From: Eublepharis macularius
Taxonomy: Eukaryota > Chordata > Lepidosauria > Squamata > Eublepharidae
Reading direction: 5' to 3'
DNA: 64,000 nt
Assembly: GCF_028583425.1 (NCBI RefSeq)
Contig: NC_072800.1
Coordinates: 6,709,001 to 6,773,000 of the forward strand
Of the stretch, positions 19,561-28,276 are shown in pieces (positions within the stretch are counted from its first letter, which is position 1; the number at the start of each line of letters is the position of its first letter). The translations under genes were made by a program, and so were the position numbers. The notes beneath the pieces are model-generated. The model was not told the origin of the DNA. It saw nothing but the letters and a program-made list of their open reading frames with translations, and ran no database searches.

Positions 19561-21124
19561 CGATTTGGTTTCGTTTTCGCAGCCATGTCGGACGCTCCTC
19601 TCGGCAGGTCCGAGAAGAAGTGGCCGAGCACCCTGACCGGGCGGCTGATCTGCAAAGGTTAGCCCCCAGGGCTCCCAGGGAGGGAGTCTGGGTCCGGGAC
19701 GCGACGGGAAGAGCCCTCTGGCAGATCGAGGCAGGGGGTAAATTGCCCGTTTGTCCCTATGGAGGCCGGCAGACGTGCGCGGCACCTTGTGTGCTGCCGG
19801 GCCATGGAAAACGGCAAAGAACAGGATTAGGCGGAAGCCTGTAAGTAAGCGAATCCCTTCTGTTACTACAAGCGCAAGTGAAGGAGTGGTGGGATCTGAA
19901 GCTTAGAAGATTCGGATTTTTCCCCCCTCGCAGAGTCCCGGAAGATTGGCGGTCCCCCCCCCTAAAATGGCAGCAAAAAAGCAGAGTCCTGCTTTGGGCA
20001 AGTCAGTTTCGGCTGCCCTGCAGGCAAGAGGCAAGTCGCTTGAGGAACTGGTGAAAAGATCGGTTACTGAAGCCATAAAACCCTTTGTTGACAAGCTGAA
20101 TGAAACAGATCAAAGGGTGGGCTTAATTGAGAGCGATGTGAAAGCCATCAAGGAAGTAGTGGGGGGGGCAGAGAAGTCTGCTCAGGAAAATGCGTCACTC
20201 ATGAGAGCAACGAACAAGGAGCTAAAGTTGGTGGAAAATCAGCTGATTGGGCTGCAAGTGGAACGAACACAGACCATTTTGCGTCTCCAGAATGTTAAAG
20301 AGGAGGAAAACGAGGATTTGTGGGATCTTGCCTCGGAACTTTTAGCGTCACCCGCGAGGGCAACTAAAGAAGAAGTAAAAAGCGCCATTTTGGGAGTCCG
20401 TCGGGCATCTTCAAAATATGCAATGAAGCGGCAGCTGCCTCGCGAGATCGTTATTGAGTTCTCATCCAGGAGGGTCCGGGACAATATCCTATATAACTCA
20501 TATAATGCGGAGTTGGACTTTCTGGGAAATAAAGTCAAGATACTGAAGGACGTTCCATTTTTAGTTCGGAAGAGAAGATTTAAGTATAAAAAGCTGGCTG
20601 CTCTTTTGAGGGAACGTGACATAAAGTACAAATGGCTATTTCCGGAAGGAATCGGGTTTAGTTATAAAGATCAAGCTTACAAGATTAATTCGGACGATCA
20701 GCTAAGGGATATTGTGGACAAAAATCCAGAATTTGGGCCAGACATCAAGCAAAAAGAAGAAGATTCGAAGCCTGAAGGGAGGGGGGAGGCAACGAGTGCT
20801 GCGGCTGTAGCTGCTCAGAGAGAACTGCGTCCGAGGCCCAGAGGGGGGAAAAAGAAAAAGATTTAATTTGAATTGTAATTTGTATTTTGTAAGATCAACC
20901 ATTCCATCATTACTTTATTAAGCTATTTTTTTAATTATGGCAGTATGAAGGGAAAGCATTGAAGTGTAGTGTTTAGTGTTTGTAAGTTGCCTTCCCCTTT
21001 TTCCCACCCCCCCTTCCCCCTCTTCTTATTCTCCCTTCTTTTCCTTCCCTCGTACTATTGTAGTTTTTTGTAGTTTATTGTTTTAGATGTTAAAAAGAAT
21101 AAAAATATATATATATATATAAAA
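19561..21124 (+). mobile_element. ORF1-only L1-type element (HAL1-like)
   Basis: A complete retroinsertion flanked by the 19-bp duplication aaaacgttaatgaaagttg at 19542-19560 and 21125-21143. It has a GC-rich 5' leader (19561-19945) and an intact L1-type ORF1 (19946-20866). About 250 bp of 3' tail follows, with a pyrimidine-rich run and a terminal (AT)n/poly-A stretch. There is no ORF2, neither EN nor RT, between ORF1 and the tail. This layout is that of the half-L1 elements known in mammals, which must be mobilised by an ORF2 supplied in trans. Alternatives are an internally deleted L1 or a retrotransposed partial transcript. Confidence 0.8.
19946..20866 (+). CDS. L1 ORF1 protein (RNA-binding chaperone), intact
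   Basis: A 306-residue protein without stops or frameshifts. Residues about 25-115 form a heptad-like coiled coil (SLEELVKRSVTEAI, ETDQRVGLIESDVKAIKEVV), which in L1 ORF1p drives trimer formation. The central RRM-like domain begins with TILRLQNVKEEENEDLW. The C-terminal domain has REIVIEFSSRRVRDNIL, LKDVPFLVRKRRFKYKKLA and WLFPEGIGFSYKDQAYKI. The tail is basic (RPRPRGGKKKKI). In L1s it binds L1 RNA in cytoplasmic particles and acts as a nucleic-acid chaperone. An intact frame in a non-autonomous copy suggests recent insertion or selection for the protein in this subfamily. The start is the ATG after ggtccccccccctaaa; an earlier in-frame start was not seen. Confidence 0.85.
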   Translation: MAVPPPKMAAKKQSPALGKSVSAALQARGKSLEELVKRSVTEAIKPFVDKLNETDQRVGLIESDVKAIKEVVGGAEKSAQENASLMRATNKELKLVENQLIGLQVERTQTILRLQNVKEEENEDLWDLASELLASPARATKEEVKSAILGVRRASSKYAMKRQLPREIVIEFSSRRVRDNILYNSYNAELDFLGNKVKILKDVPFLVRKRRFKYKKLAALLRERDIKYKWLFPEGIGFSYKDQAYKINSDDQLRDIVDKNPEFGPDIKQKEEDSKPEGRGEATSAAAVAAQRELRPRPRGGKKKKI

Positions 21125-21587
21125 AAAACGTTAATGAAAGTTGTTTCGGCTCACAAAGCAGATTTTTAGCTCACAACACTGCAAAGCTTAGAGGGAACAT
21201 TGATCACAACCACAGCCTACATGGAACAATTTATCCCAAGAAGAACAGAGAGCCCTGGATAATTTTCCAAAGGATCCAAATATAACTATCAAAGAAGTGG
21301 ACAAACGGGGTGCAGTTGTAACCATAGAGTTGCGTACGGATTTGGAGGTTGACTAATAGTATATTTTCACAAAAGTCTATTTTGGACATTGTACCCATAA
21401 AAAAGACATGTTTTTGTAGTAATAATTTTATTGAAGATTAAGCGGCATTGATTTAGACATCTTGGTAAGCTTTCACGATTGTTATTTTTCCTTTGATAAG
21501 CTCTTAATTATGATACTCTCTGAATATTCATGCTGGACTGGGCAAGTTGTGTAGTGGAACCACAGTGAACCTTTCATCTATAGTCAT

Positions 21588-21725
21588 CGATCCAGAGGAG
21601 TTAGCCATGTTAGTCCGTAGTACCAAAATAGTAAAGAGCCCAGTAGCACCTTTAAGACTAACCAACTTTATTGTCGCATAAGCTTTTGAGAACGACAGCT
21701 CTCTTCATCAGATGCATCTGACAGA
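21588..21725 (-). repeat. Penelope-like 3' tail fragment
   Basis: Highly similar to the 3' end of the element at 1804-1935: gatccagaggagttagcc, agtagcacctttaagactaa and cttcatcagatgcatctga are shared. Minus orientation; the rest of the element is absent. Confidence 0.7.
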
Positions 21726-22795
21726 CAGGCCCAGGAGGAAACGACAACATTTCTGAGCCTGGCTGCAGAGCTTGTTCACCACAGAGGAGACTAGGAGGGG
21801 GTCAGGCGGGGATGTCATTCCCACTCCCGCGTTGCTCCTACGGTCCTGAAGAGCTGAGATGGGCAACAGCTGAAGTGGCGCCTGCTGCCCAGCCCTGCAG
21901 AAACGCAAGCCCGCTGCTACAACCAAGTTCTCTTTTCTCCTTTCAGGAATAGCCCTCTGGTCGTATACGTCGTGTTGATGAACATGGTAAGAATGTTGTG
22001 AGCCACTCAGGAAACTCAATGCAAGCGCTTCCTCTCCCCACCTTGCAAAGATTGTACTCCTTTTTTATCTTACCACCATGGTTGCAGGACATGTTGTCCT
22101 GCATCTCTCAGCATCCTAGATTAGATAGCTAGAAACAATCCTATCTGAAGGGAGAACTGTTCGTGCTGCTTTGAGGAAGGGTGGGCTAAAAGTGAGAGAG
22201 AAATTGAGAAGTTTGTAAAATACCTACAACAACGTGTATGTTCTAATATTGTATTTACAAATTCCCACTACAAGGCCAGCCTACTCTTTCCATTATCTAA
22301 TCTTCCCAGGAAGGAAGACGTTTATCAAGGTTCTCTTTGAAGCCACTTCCACCTCCCCAGCTGCAGCCAAACCAACCCATTTTGGGTCTGTTGGCTGTAT
22401 TTCAAGTGGGTCTTGTCGGGTGAAACTTGTCTCACTTGATTGAGTCACCTGGAATGTTTGGTCAGTGACCATGTTTTGGAGTACTCCTGCTCTACTCTAG
22501 TGGCCAACACAGAGGTCCATCTGTGGGCTGTGATCCTGTGGCCTGGACTCGTTGATGTGGCGATTCCCTTTTTTATTCTGCAGGTGCCATTTCTCCAGTA
22601 TCCCCCAAAGGGTTCTTCTGCCCTCCCACACAGTAGCTGGGGACTTTGTTTTTTGTTCCACCTCATTGTCCACTTAATCAGCTTGGATCCCCAATCAAGA
22701 ATTAAATTATGTCACAATGAACAAATGCAAAAAAACCCCTACGGTTTCTCCTTGTGGTTTCACAAGTGTTTAGTTTCCCCTGCATCTCCTTTCAG
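21726..22795. other. Intergenic or intronic DNA, no clear gene
   Basis: There is no recognisable repeat and no convincing coding region. A 40-bp segment at 21947-21986 has an acceptor (ttctcctttcag) and donor (gtaaga), but is too short to identify. The minus-strand frame at 22019-21708 runs into the Penelope tail and is not supported. Confidence 0.3.
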
Positions 22796-22948
22796 ATCAT
22801 GGTTCAAAGATCAAATGGCAGCTGCACACTGCTTGGTGGCCCACCTCCCTTCCTGCCTCCACAAGGCACGGGTGTGGCCGTGGCCGTGAGTGGCAGCATC
22901 CCCTCGGCCATCCTGTCAGCAATCACCCCTCGCAACCGCTCTGCAATG
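22796..22948 (+). CDS. Candidate exon of a BPIFB-like gene
   Basis: An acceptor cccctgcatctcctttcag precedes a 153-bp, 51-codon open segment that ends at gcaatg|gtacgg. It reads ... PPPFLPPQGTGVAVAVSGSI, then PSAILSAITPRNRSAM. The hydrophobic-alternating 'GVAVAVSGSIPSAILSAI' part resembles the segment of BPI-fold proteins that starts the C-terminal barrel. Both ends are in phase 0. The next candidate exon (25562) lies downstream on the same strand. The call is weak alone; the exon order and the neighbouring CDK5RAP1 support it. Confidence 0.35.
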
Positions 22949-24840
22949 GTACGGAGGCAGCGCAGCAAAATTCTTGAAGTTCACCAGGGGTGGGGTGGGA
23001 AGAGAAACGCTGCAGCATCCACCACCAAACATTTTACAAGTACAGGTTCAGTTCTCATGCAAAGGGACTGGCTATTGAGATACCAGCTAGCCCTCATCTG
23101 GGCACAGCCAGACAAAATGCTAGGATTTCTTTGAGCTCTTCTGCCATCCTGGAATGTGCATGATGACCTAGTCTGATCAGGATGGTAGCATCCAGGGAAG
23201 AGGGATTAAGCTTGACTCTTCACACTATTTTCCTGATCAGAAATGGCCCCAAGGAGCTACTGATTGTCCCTTCAGGTTAAGGATACACTGATTCCTTGCT
23301 ATCAGAAGTGATCAGCTTCAGAGGAAAGTAGTCAAATATTTGATTATCTGGAAGCCCCTTATAGACTTTTTGCAAGAAACAGAAAGAGATGAACTAATAA
23401 TCTGTGCTTGTGAAGATTAGGGAGAGGGAAAAAATATATAAATGGAAAGGAAAAGTAGCTACTTAATGGTTATTTTAGAATTAGTATGTAATATGTATTA
23501 ATGTTAGCATCTTTCAAATGGAAAATGGGTACCTACTCCTATTTATATAAGTATATTCTTATCTCCTTTTTTCCTTTTTGTAGGTTTTAGAATTTTAAAA
23601 TTTTAATGAAACTCTATTTTAAAAAAAAGATCAGCTGAGGTTTCCTTGATAAAAGCCAGACACAGGAGATGTTCCCTGATTGCTAGGAGCCACTCTGCAG
23701 CGCCTGAAGTGTAATGCTCAGCCTTACGCTGGGCCACAGGGGCGCTGCGTGTTATGGGGGTTTTGTCACCAGTTTTATCTGTTTTAATTTTGCACTGTCC
23801 ATTTAATTGTTATATTGTATATTATATTGCATTTTAATTTGGTTGTGATCCACTCTGAGCATGTGCAGGGAGAATGGATTATAAACAAAGGAACAAAAGA
23901 CTGAACGAACAAAAGGAAGAAAAGAAGAAAGGAAGAAAGGAAGAAAGGAAGAAAGGAAGAAAGATGGGGAAGGTGGCACCTGTGGGAGGGAGCCAGAGAA
24001 ACATTTTGAAGAGATGAAGCAAAAACAGGCTTACATAGGAAGGGGGGGGGGAGGTTAGGAGGGGAGCACAGTTTGACGCAGGGGTGGCTTCTTGAAGAGC
24101 CATCTTGCTTTGAAGAGGCGCTGCTTAAATAAAGGTGAAAGCACATGTTGCAAAGATAGCATAGGTCCCCCACCTCCACCATGTTCTTTCTTCTGAAGGA
24201 AGCCAGACCTTGTAGCACTGATCTGGAACTTCAGTGTTGAGGTGACCCTGTATATGGCACAGCAGTTATCACTGTTTGCTGAAAGAGTGGCTGTAATTGC
24301 CGCTTCTTTTTGTGCCTGCACCAAACACATTGGCCTGAATTCAAACAGAAAGGTATGTGAGTAATGTGCTGGTTAGAACGTATTTTGGGCACCCGGTAGT
24401 TATAAGACCTTAGTGTTCACCTGTTTTGGATTTTGTCTACTGAAAATACATTTGACTTCCTTGGGGTAGGTGGCATATCAACTAAATAAATCACACGGGA
24501 CAGACTTCAGGGCAGGTTGCCGTGAAAGTGAGGGGGTAGCACTGAGGAGGTACTCACGCTTTCACATCTTCTGGCAGGTTTGGGACAACAGTGTCTTGGC
24601 AGCAGAGGAACGGAGAGGGATACCCAAGGTCAGCAATTTCTGGGTTGCCTTTCATTGGAGGAGGCTGGCAGCTGAGGACAAGACCAGTGGCGGGACATCA
24701 GAAGGGCCACGACGGCAGCGCCTGCTCTTCCAGGTCTATGACACACACCAATTTCATTCTGTGCAATGATTGCAAGTCTGTTGAATCAGGAATCTGATTT
24801 CTTTCTTCTTAATTGCAACATGTCATTTATAGAGGCATGG
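22949..24840. other. Intron-like DNA with a GGAA-type microsatellite
   Basis: It contains a simple (ggaagaaa)-type repeat at about 23915-23962 and poly-A/AT-rich stretches around 23400-23630. An open segment at 24578-24631 after a ctggcag acceptor (VWDNSVLAAEERRGIPK) has only a weak donor (gtcagc) and no family match. No other gene is visible. Confidence 0.4.
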
Positions 24841-24849
24841 TAGGGAATC

Positions 24850-25070
24850 TGCTGCTGTAACATAGTGGTTAAGCGGCTGAGCTCCGAGCCAGCACTCTGC
24901 TGGTCTGACTCTCACTCCTGCCATGAGCTCAGCTGGTGGCCTTGGGTGAGCCCCTCCTCTCAGCCCAGCTCTCCACCTCTATTGTGGAGATAATATTAAC
25001 ACTAACATTGTTCACCACTCTTAATTGACACTGATTTGTCTAGAAGAGCAGTATATAAGCATACTTATTA
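24850..25070 (+). repeat. tRNA-derived SINE (MIR/CORE-like), first of a tandem pair
   Basis: A tRNA-like head with a box A-like gtaacatagtgg and a degenerate box B (ggtctgactctcac), a middle part ccttgggtgagcccctcctctcagcc, and a tail cagtatataagcat. The form is that of CORE/MIR-type SINEs common in squamates. It is followed directly by a second copy in the same orientation. Confidence 0.7.
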
Positions 25071-25072
25071 TA

Positions 25073-25300
25073 AAAGCTGCTGTAGCATAGTGGTTGAATG
25101 GTTGGGTTGCAAATCAGCACTCTGCTAGTTTGATTCCAACTACTGCCATGAGCTCTGCAGGTGGCCTTGAGTAATTCACTCCTCTCAGCCCCAGCCACCC
25201 CAGCTGTATTGTGGGGTTAATAATAAATTGACTTGGTTAACCATTCTGAGTGTGGCACTAACCTGTCCAGAAGAGCGGTATATAAGTACATGGTTGTTGG
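25073..25300 (+). repeat. tRNA-derived SINE, second copy
   Basis: The head tgctgtagcatagtggttg, box B-like agtttgattccaac and tail agcggtatataagtacat match the preceding copy. A simple gtt/att-rich repeat follows to about 25370. Confidence 0.7.
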
Positions 25301-25561
25301 TGTTGTTGTTATAATCATCGTCATTGTTGCTGTGGTCATTATCATTATTATTTTATTATTATTCTTAAAAGAGCATAAATTCAACTATTAGGAAGTAAAT
25401 GGAAGTCAGGATTATTTTCTTGAGTGCTTCCACCCTACTCGCCCGAGGACCATAACTGACATAAAAAGCCTCACAGGCTGGGCACATCTGGAGTTGGTAG
25501 GTTGCCTTTTGCTTCTATTCCATGAAGCCCCTCCCTCAGTGATTCTCCTGTACTCTTTCAG

Positions 25562-25708
25562 GCTGCTGAAGAAGGGGATGTAAAGGCTAAGTCTGTTGGC
25601 ATCAGAGGTCCATTGATTTATTACACTGCCAATCAAGCCAATGCAACACTGGACTTGATTGTCAAATCTGCTGGAAGACCTGCCAGCAATTTACTTACTC
25701 TAAAGATT
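25562..25708 (+). CDS. Candidate exon of a BPIFB-like gene, C-terminal barrel
   Basis: An acceptor (ctcctgtactctttcag) opens a 49-codon, phase-0 segment ending at aagatt|gtgaat. It reads AAEEGDVKAKSVGIRG, PLIYYTANQANATLDLIVKS, AGRPASNLLTLKI. The pattern 'P....A.ATLDL.V......LLTL.I' is how the C-terminal BPI barrel begins in BPIFB proteins, which are secreted lipid-binding proteins. It joins in frame to the exon at 27735 (LTLKI|EIYLKTNF). The donor is non-ideal (GTGAAT). A tRNA-derived SINE follows at about 25745. Function in this species is unknown; only the family is proposed. Confidence 0.5.
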
Positions 25709-25744
25709 GTGAATGCAGATTTCAGCCTGGGATTCTCAGCTTGG

Positions 25745-25930
25745 GAAGGGGTCAAAGATCAGAGGAGCCTCTGCTTTGCATGCAGAAGGTCCCAGCAGTT
25801 CAAGCCCAATGGATCAAGTTGAGGTGACGTGAAAGATCTTTCTCACCCCAAAAGCTGCTGCCAGTCAAAGGAGCCAAGACTAACCTCAGGATACCAAGGG
25901 ATCCTGAGCTTAGTCAACAGAAGGCAGCTT
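25745..25930 (+). repeat. tRNA-Ala-like SINE remnant
   Basis: The stretch ctctgctttgcatgcagaag followed by gtcccagcagttcaagccc corresponds to the anticodon arm and box B region of a tRNA-Ala-derived SINE. The tail gacgtgaaagatctttctc is typical. 5' part eroded. Confidence 0.5.
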
Positions 25931-26354
25931 CGAGTGTTCTTTTCCCACCCTGACCTGAATTTTGCTGCTCAGTTCTGGCTGGATGAGACCTGAGCTGCAA
26001 AGGGGGAAATGCTTTCTCAGACGAGCATCTCTTTCAAGCTTTGTCAGTTGGAAAGAGGACAATTGTCCAGCTTGATGCCATGACTGGTTTGCAGAGCGTG
26101 TGACTCACCCAGATAGACAGAGCTCACTAGCCAGGCATTGTGGTCTGCCAGGTTTTCATTCCACCACTTCTGGGGTAGGGGGTGTCACAAAGAATGAAGG
26201 CCACGCTGAGGGCACTTCTAGCAAAACATGAAAAGGAGAGCCAAGAAAGAGGGGGTGAAGGTCAGGTTGAAGTATTTTAGATCCATGTTGGGCCAAGTGG
26301 ATCAATAAATTCTCCTGAAGCTCTTGCTTCAGTTGAAGGTCATTGTTTTTAAAA
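25931..26354. other. Intron-like DNA, nothing recognised
   Basis: No open frame, repeat or signal that I can name. Confidence 0.3.
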
Positions 26355-26575
26355 AAAGTTTTGGGAAGGTAGCCATGTTTGTCTGCAGTAGAACAGCAGG
26401 ATTTGAGTCCAGTGGTATGTTAGAGTCCAACAAGGTTTTCAGGTATCTGAAGAAGGAAGCTTTTGACTTTTGAAAGCTCATACCCTGAAAATCTCTAAGA
26501 TGCTCTCTAAGGTGCCACTGGACTCAAATCCTGCTCAAATTCTGCTCTACCAGAAACAGCCACTGGCTGCTACTG
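26355..26575. repeat. Penelope-like palindromic terminal fragment
   Basis: The left half gtagccatgtttgtctgcag ... caggatttgagtccagtgg is repeated in inverted form in the right half (ccactggactcaaatcctgc), with ctgaagaaggaagcttttg near the centre. Such inverted tails are common relics of Penelope-like elements in squamates. Confidence 0.6.
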
Positions 26576-26705
26576 CTTGCAGCCCTAATTTCAAAATGTG
26601 TATCTTGCCATCACCTCGTTTTACACTTTCATTCAGCTACCAGAAATCTTTATATAGTTTACATGAATAAATTAGCATTTATTTATTTGTTTATTTTCAT
26701 TTATA

Positions 26706-26970
26706 ATCTGCCTTACTCACTAAGAATAATAATATTTGATTTATATACCGCCCTTCAGGACAACTTCATGCCCACTCAGAGTGGTTTACAAAGTATGTTA
26801 TTATTATCCCTACAACAAAACACCCTGTGAGGTGGGTGGGGCTAAGAAAGCTCCAGAGAACTGTGACTGACCCAAGGTCACCCAGCTGGCTTCAAGTGGA
26901 GGAGTGGGGAATCAAACCCGGATCTCCAGATTAGAGTCCCACGCTCTTAACTACTACACCAAACTGGCTC
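26706..26970 (-). repeat. tRNA-derived SINE, minus orientation
   Basis: On the minus strand it begins gagccagtttggtgtagtag (tRNA box A region). A box B-like gggtttgattcccc follows, then ccttgggtcagtcacag, and it ends cggtatataaatcaaatatt with ATT repeats. A very typical squamate SINE and nearly full length. Confidence 0.8.
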
Positions 26971-27734
26971 AAGGTGGATTACAAATCCCATAGAACTGTT
27001 CAGTAAACCAATTACAAAATATGATAATATTTGAGTCTAATGGTAAAGATTCCTAGTAAAACTAGCTGGGATTGGGTTGAGACACTGGAAGGAAAAAACT
27101 CACTAGAAATTTAAGCCATGCTGTTTTATTATAATGCAACAAACCTGTTATTTTGCTAGCCTGATTGGCATTTATACTATTAACTCCAATAATAATATAA
27201 ATTTAATATAACCATAACACATGTGCCCTCATCTACTGTGGGAATGTACAGAGGGACAAAACTGCTCAGATGTAAGAGAATCTGTAGGTTATTCGAAGTC
27301 TGGGAAACAAGAATCACTGCTTGGGAAAAACAGTCTCTTTGCACACCAAGTGAAGGCACTCTGAGAGTTTCTCTAAACAAGATGCCTGGGAGCGTGTTCG
27401 TCAAATGCCAGATGCAATGTTATCCGGGAAGCGTAGTTTAAAAAGACAGAGCTGACAGAAATCACTCTGGAGAGGATGGATTCTCTAACAGCCCTCCATT
27501 GTCTCTGGTGTGCCAGACTATCTCCCTTTCCGGAGCCTTTGCCCTGCCGCCCTCACTGCTTAAAACTTTGAATTAACTGTGTCTCAAAGAACACGTATCA
27601 GAAGTCTTGTGTAGAGAGACTTTGAGTCTGAGCCACATTTATTGTCCACGTAATGCACAAGGATTTTAAAGTAATGAAAAGGTGACTGCTAAGTTTCAGG
27701 TTATTGATATTTGCCTCCCATTATGTGATTGCAG
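26971..27734. other. Intron-like DNA
   Basis: No gene signals. A conspicuous low-divergence block at about 27225-27500 (gatgcctgggagcgtgttcg and flanks) looks like a repeat, but I cannot name the family. Confidence 0.3.
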
Positions 27735-27802
27735 GAAATTTATTTAAAGACCAACTTTAAAGTGTCAGGAAACAACTTGACTGTGAAGCTGTCTTTAGAC
27801 AG
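27735..27802 (+). CDS. Candidate exon of a BPIFB-like gene
   Basis: A 68-bp exon between cccattatgtgattgcag and ag|gtaatg. It reads EIYLKTNFKVSGNNLTVKLS then LD plus two bases. The 'F.VSGN.LTVKLSLD' pattern is the characteristic beta-strand pair of the C-terminal barrel in BPIF/BPI/LBP proteins. The split codon AG|C joins the exon at 32652 as serine, giving an uninterrupted frame over three consecutive candidate exons. This continuity is the strongest evidence for a real gene here. Confidence 0.55.
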
Positions 27803-28276
27803 GTAATGGATTTTTATCTAGAAATTAATAACTGATAATTTTAATAAGCATTTATATATTGCATTTCAAGTTTTCTAAGATGTAAGAATCCCTAGGGGAA
27901 TGTACAACAACTATGCAAGGTAGGCCAAGATTATTATTCGTGGTCAACGTCTTCCAATAATTACCAGTTTAATGATTAGTAAAATTAGTGATTTCTCTAG
28001 CAATTCTTGTAAATATCTCACTTAGCAGGGTTTCTAGGCCAAACACACAAATCTGAATCCTGCCCTGATACCCACTGCCACCACCGAGCCTTTGCAGACA
28101 TTGCTTGCCAAGAGGGCCAGGGCTACCACTTACCCTGCATTGACTTGCCATCTAAGGCCCTACCTTGTGCCAAAGTCCCCTGTCATCACTGCATCGTCTG
28201 CACCCAGGCAAGGTATCAGCATCTCAAAAGGTCTGACGGTGTGTGGCTGGAGAGCAATCAACTTGCCCTCCCTCCT

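Larger units (their letters stand above)
18867..21202. mobile_element. hAT-like non-autonomous element, split by an L1-type insertion
   Basis: Termini are cagtgtgttcccgctaa at the left and ttagagggaacattg at the right, an imperfect inverted pair starting with CA(G/A)TG, as in hAT elements. The 8-bp direct repeat atcacaac flanks it at 18859-18866 and 21203-21210, the duplication length of hAT transposons. Without the nested insertion (19561-21124) it is about 0.75 kb. It encodes no transposase. A Penelope-type tail lies inside at 19290-19395. Confidence 0.7.

Noticed and set aside
21947-21986. A 40-bp segment between a good acceptor and gtaaga donor
   Set aside because: Too short to identify, not a multiple of three, and no link in phase to the other candidate exons.
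24578-24631. Open segment VWDNSVLAAEERRGIPK after a ctggcag acceptor
   Set aside because: The donor (gtcagc) is poor and the residues fit no part of BPI-fold proteins that I know. Left unannotated.
28092-28276. Upstream part of the 538-codon frame at 28092-29708
   Set aside because: It precedes the L1 target-site duplication (28263-28276) and is host intron read through by chance; it does not belong to ORF2.
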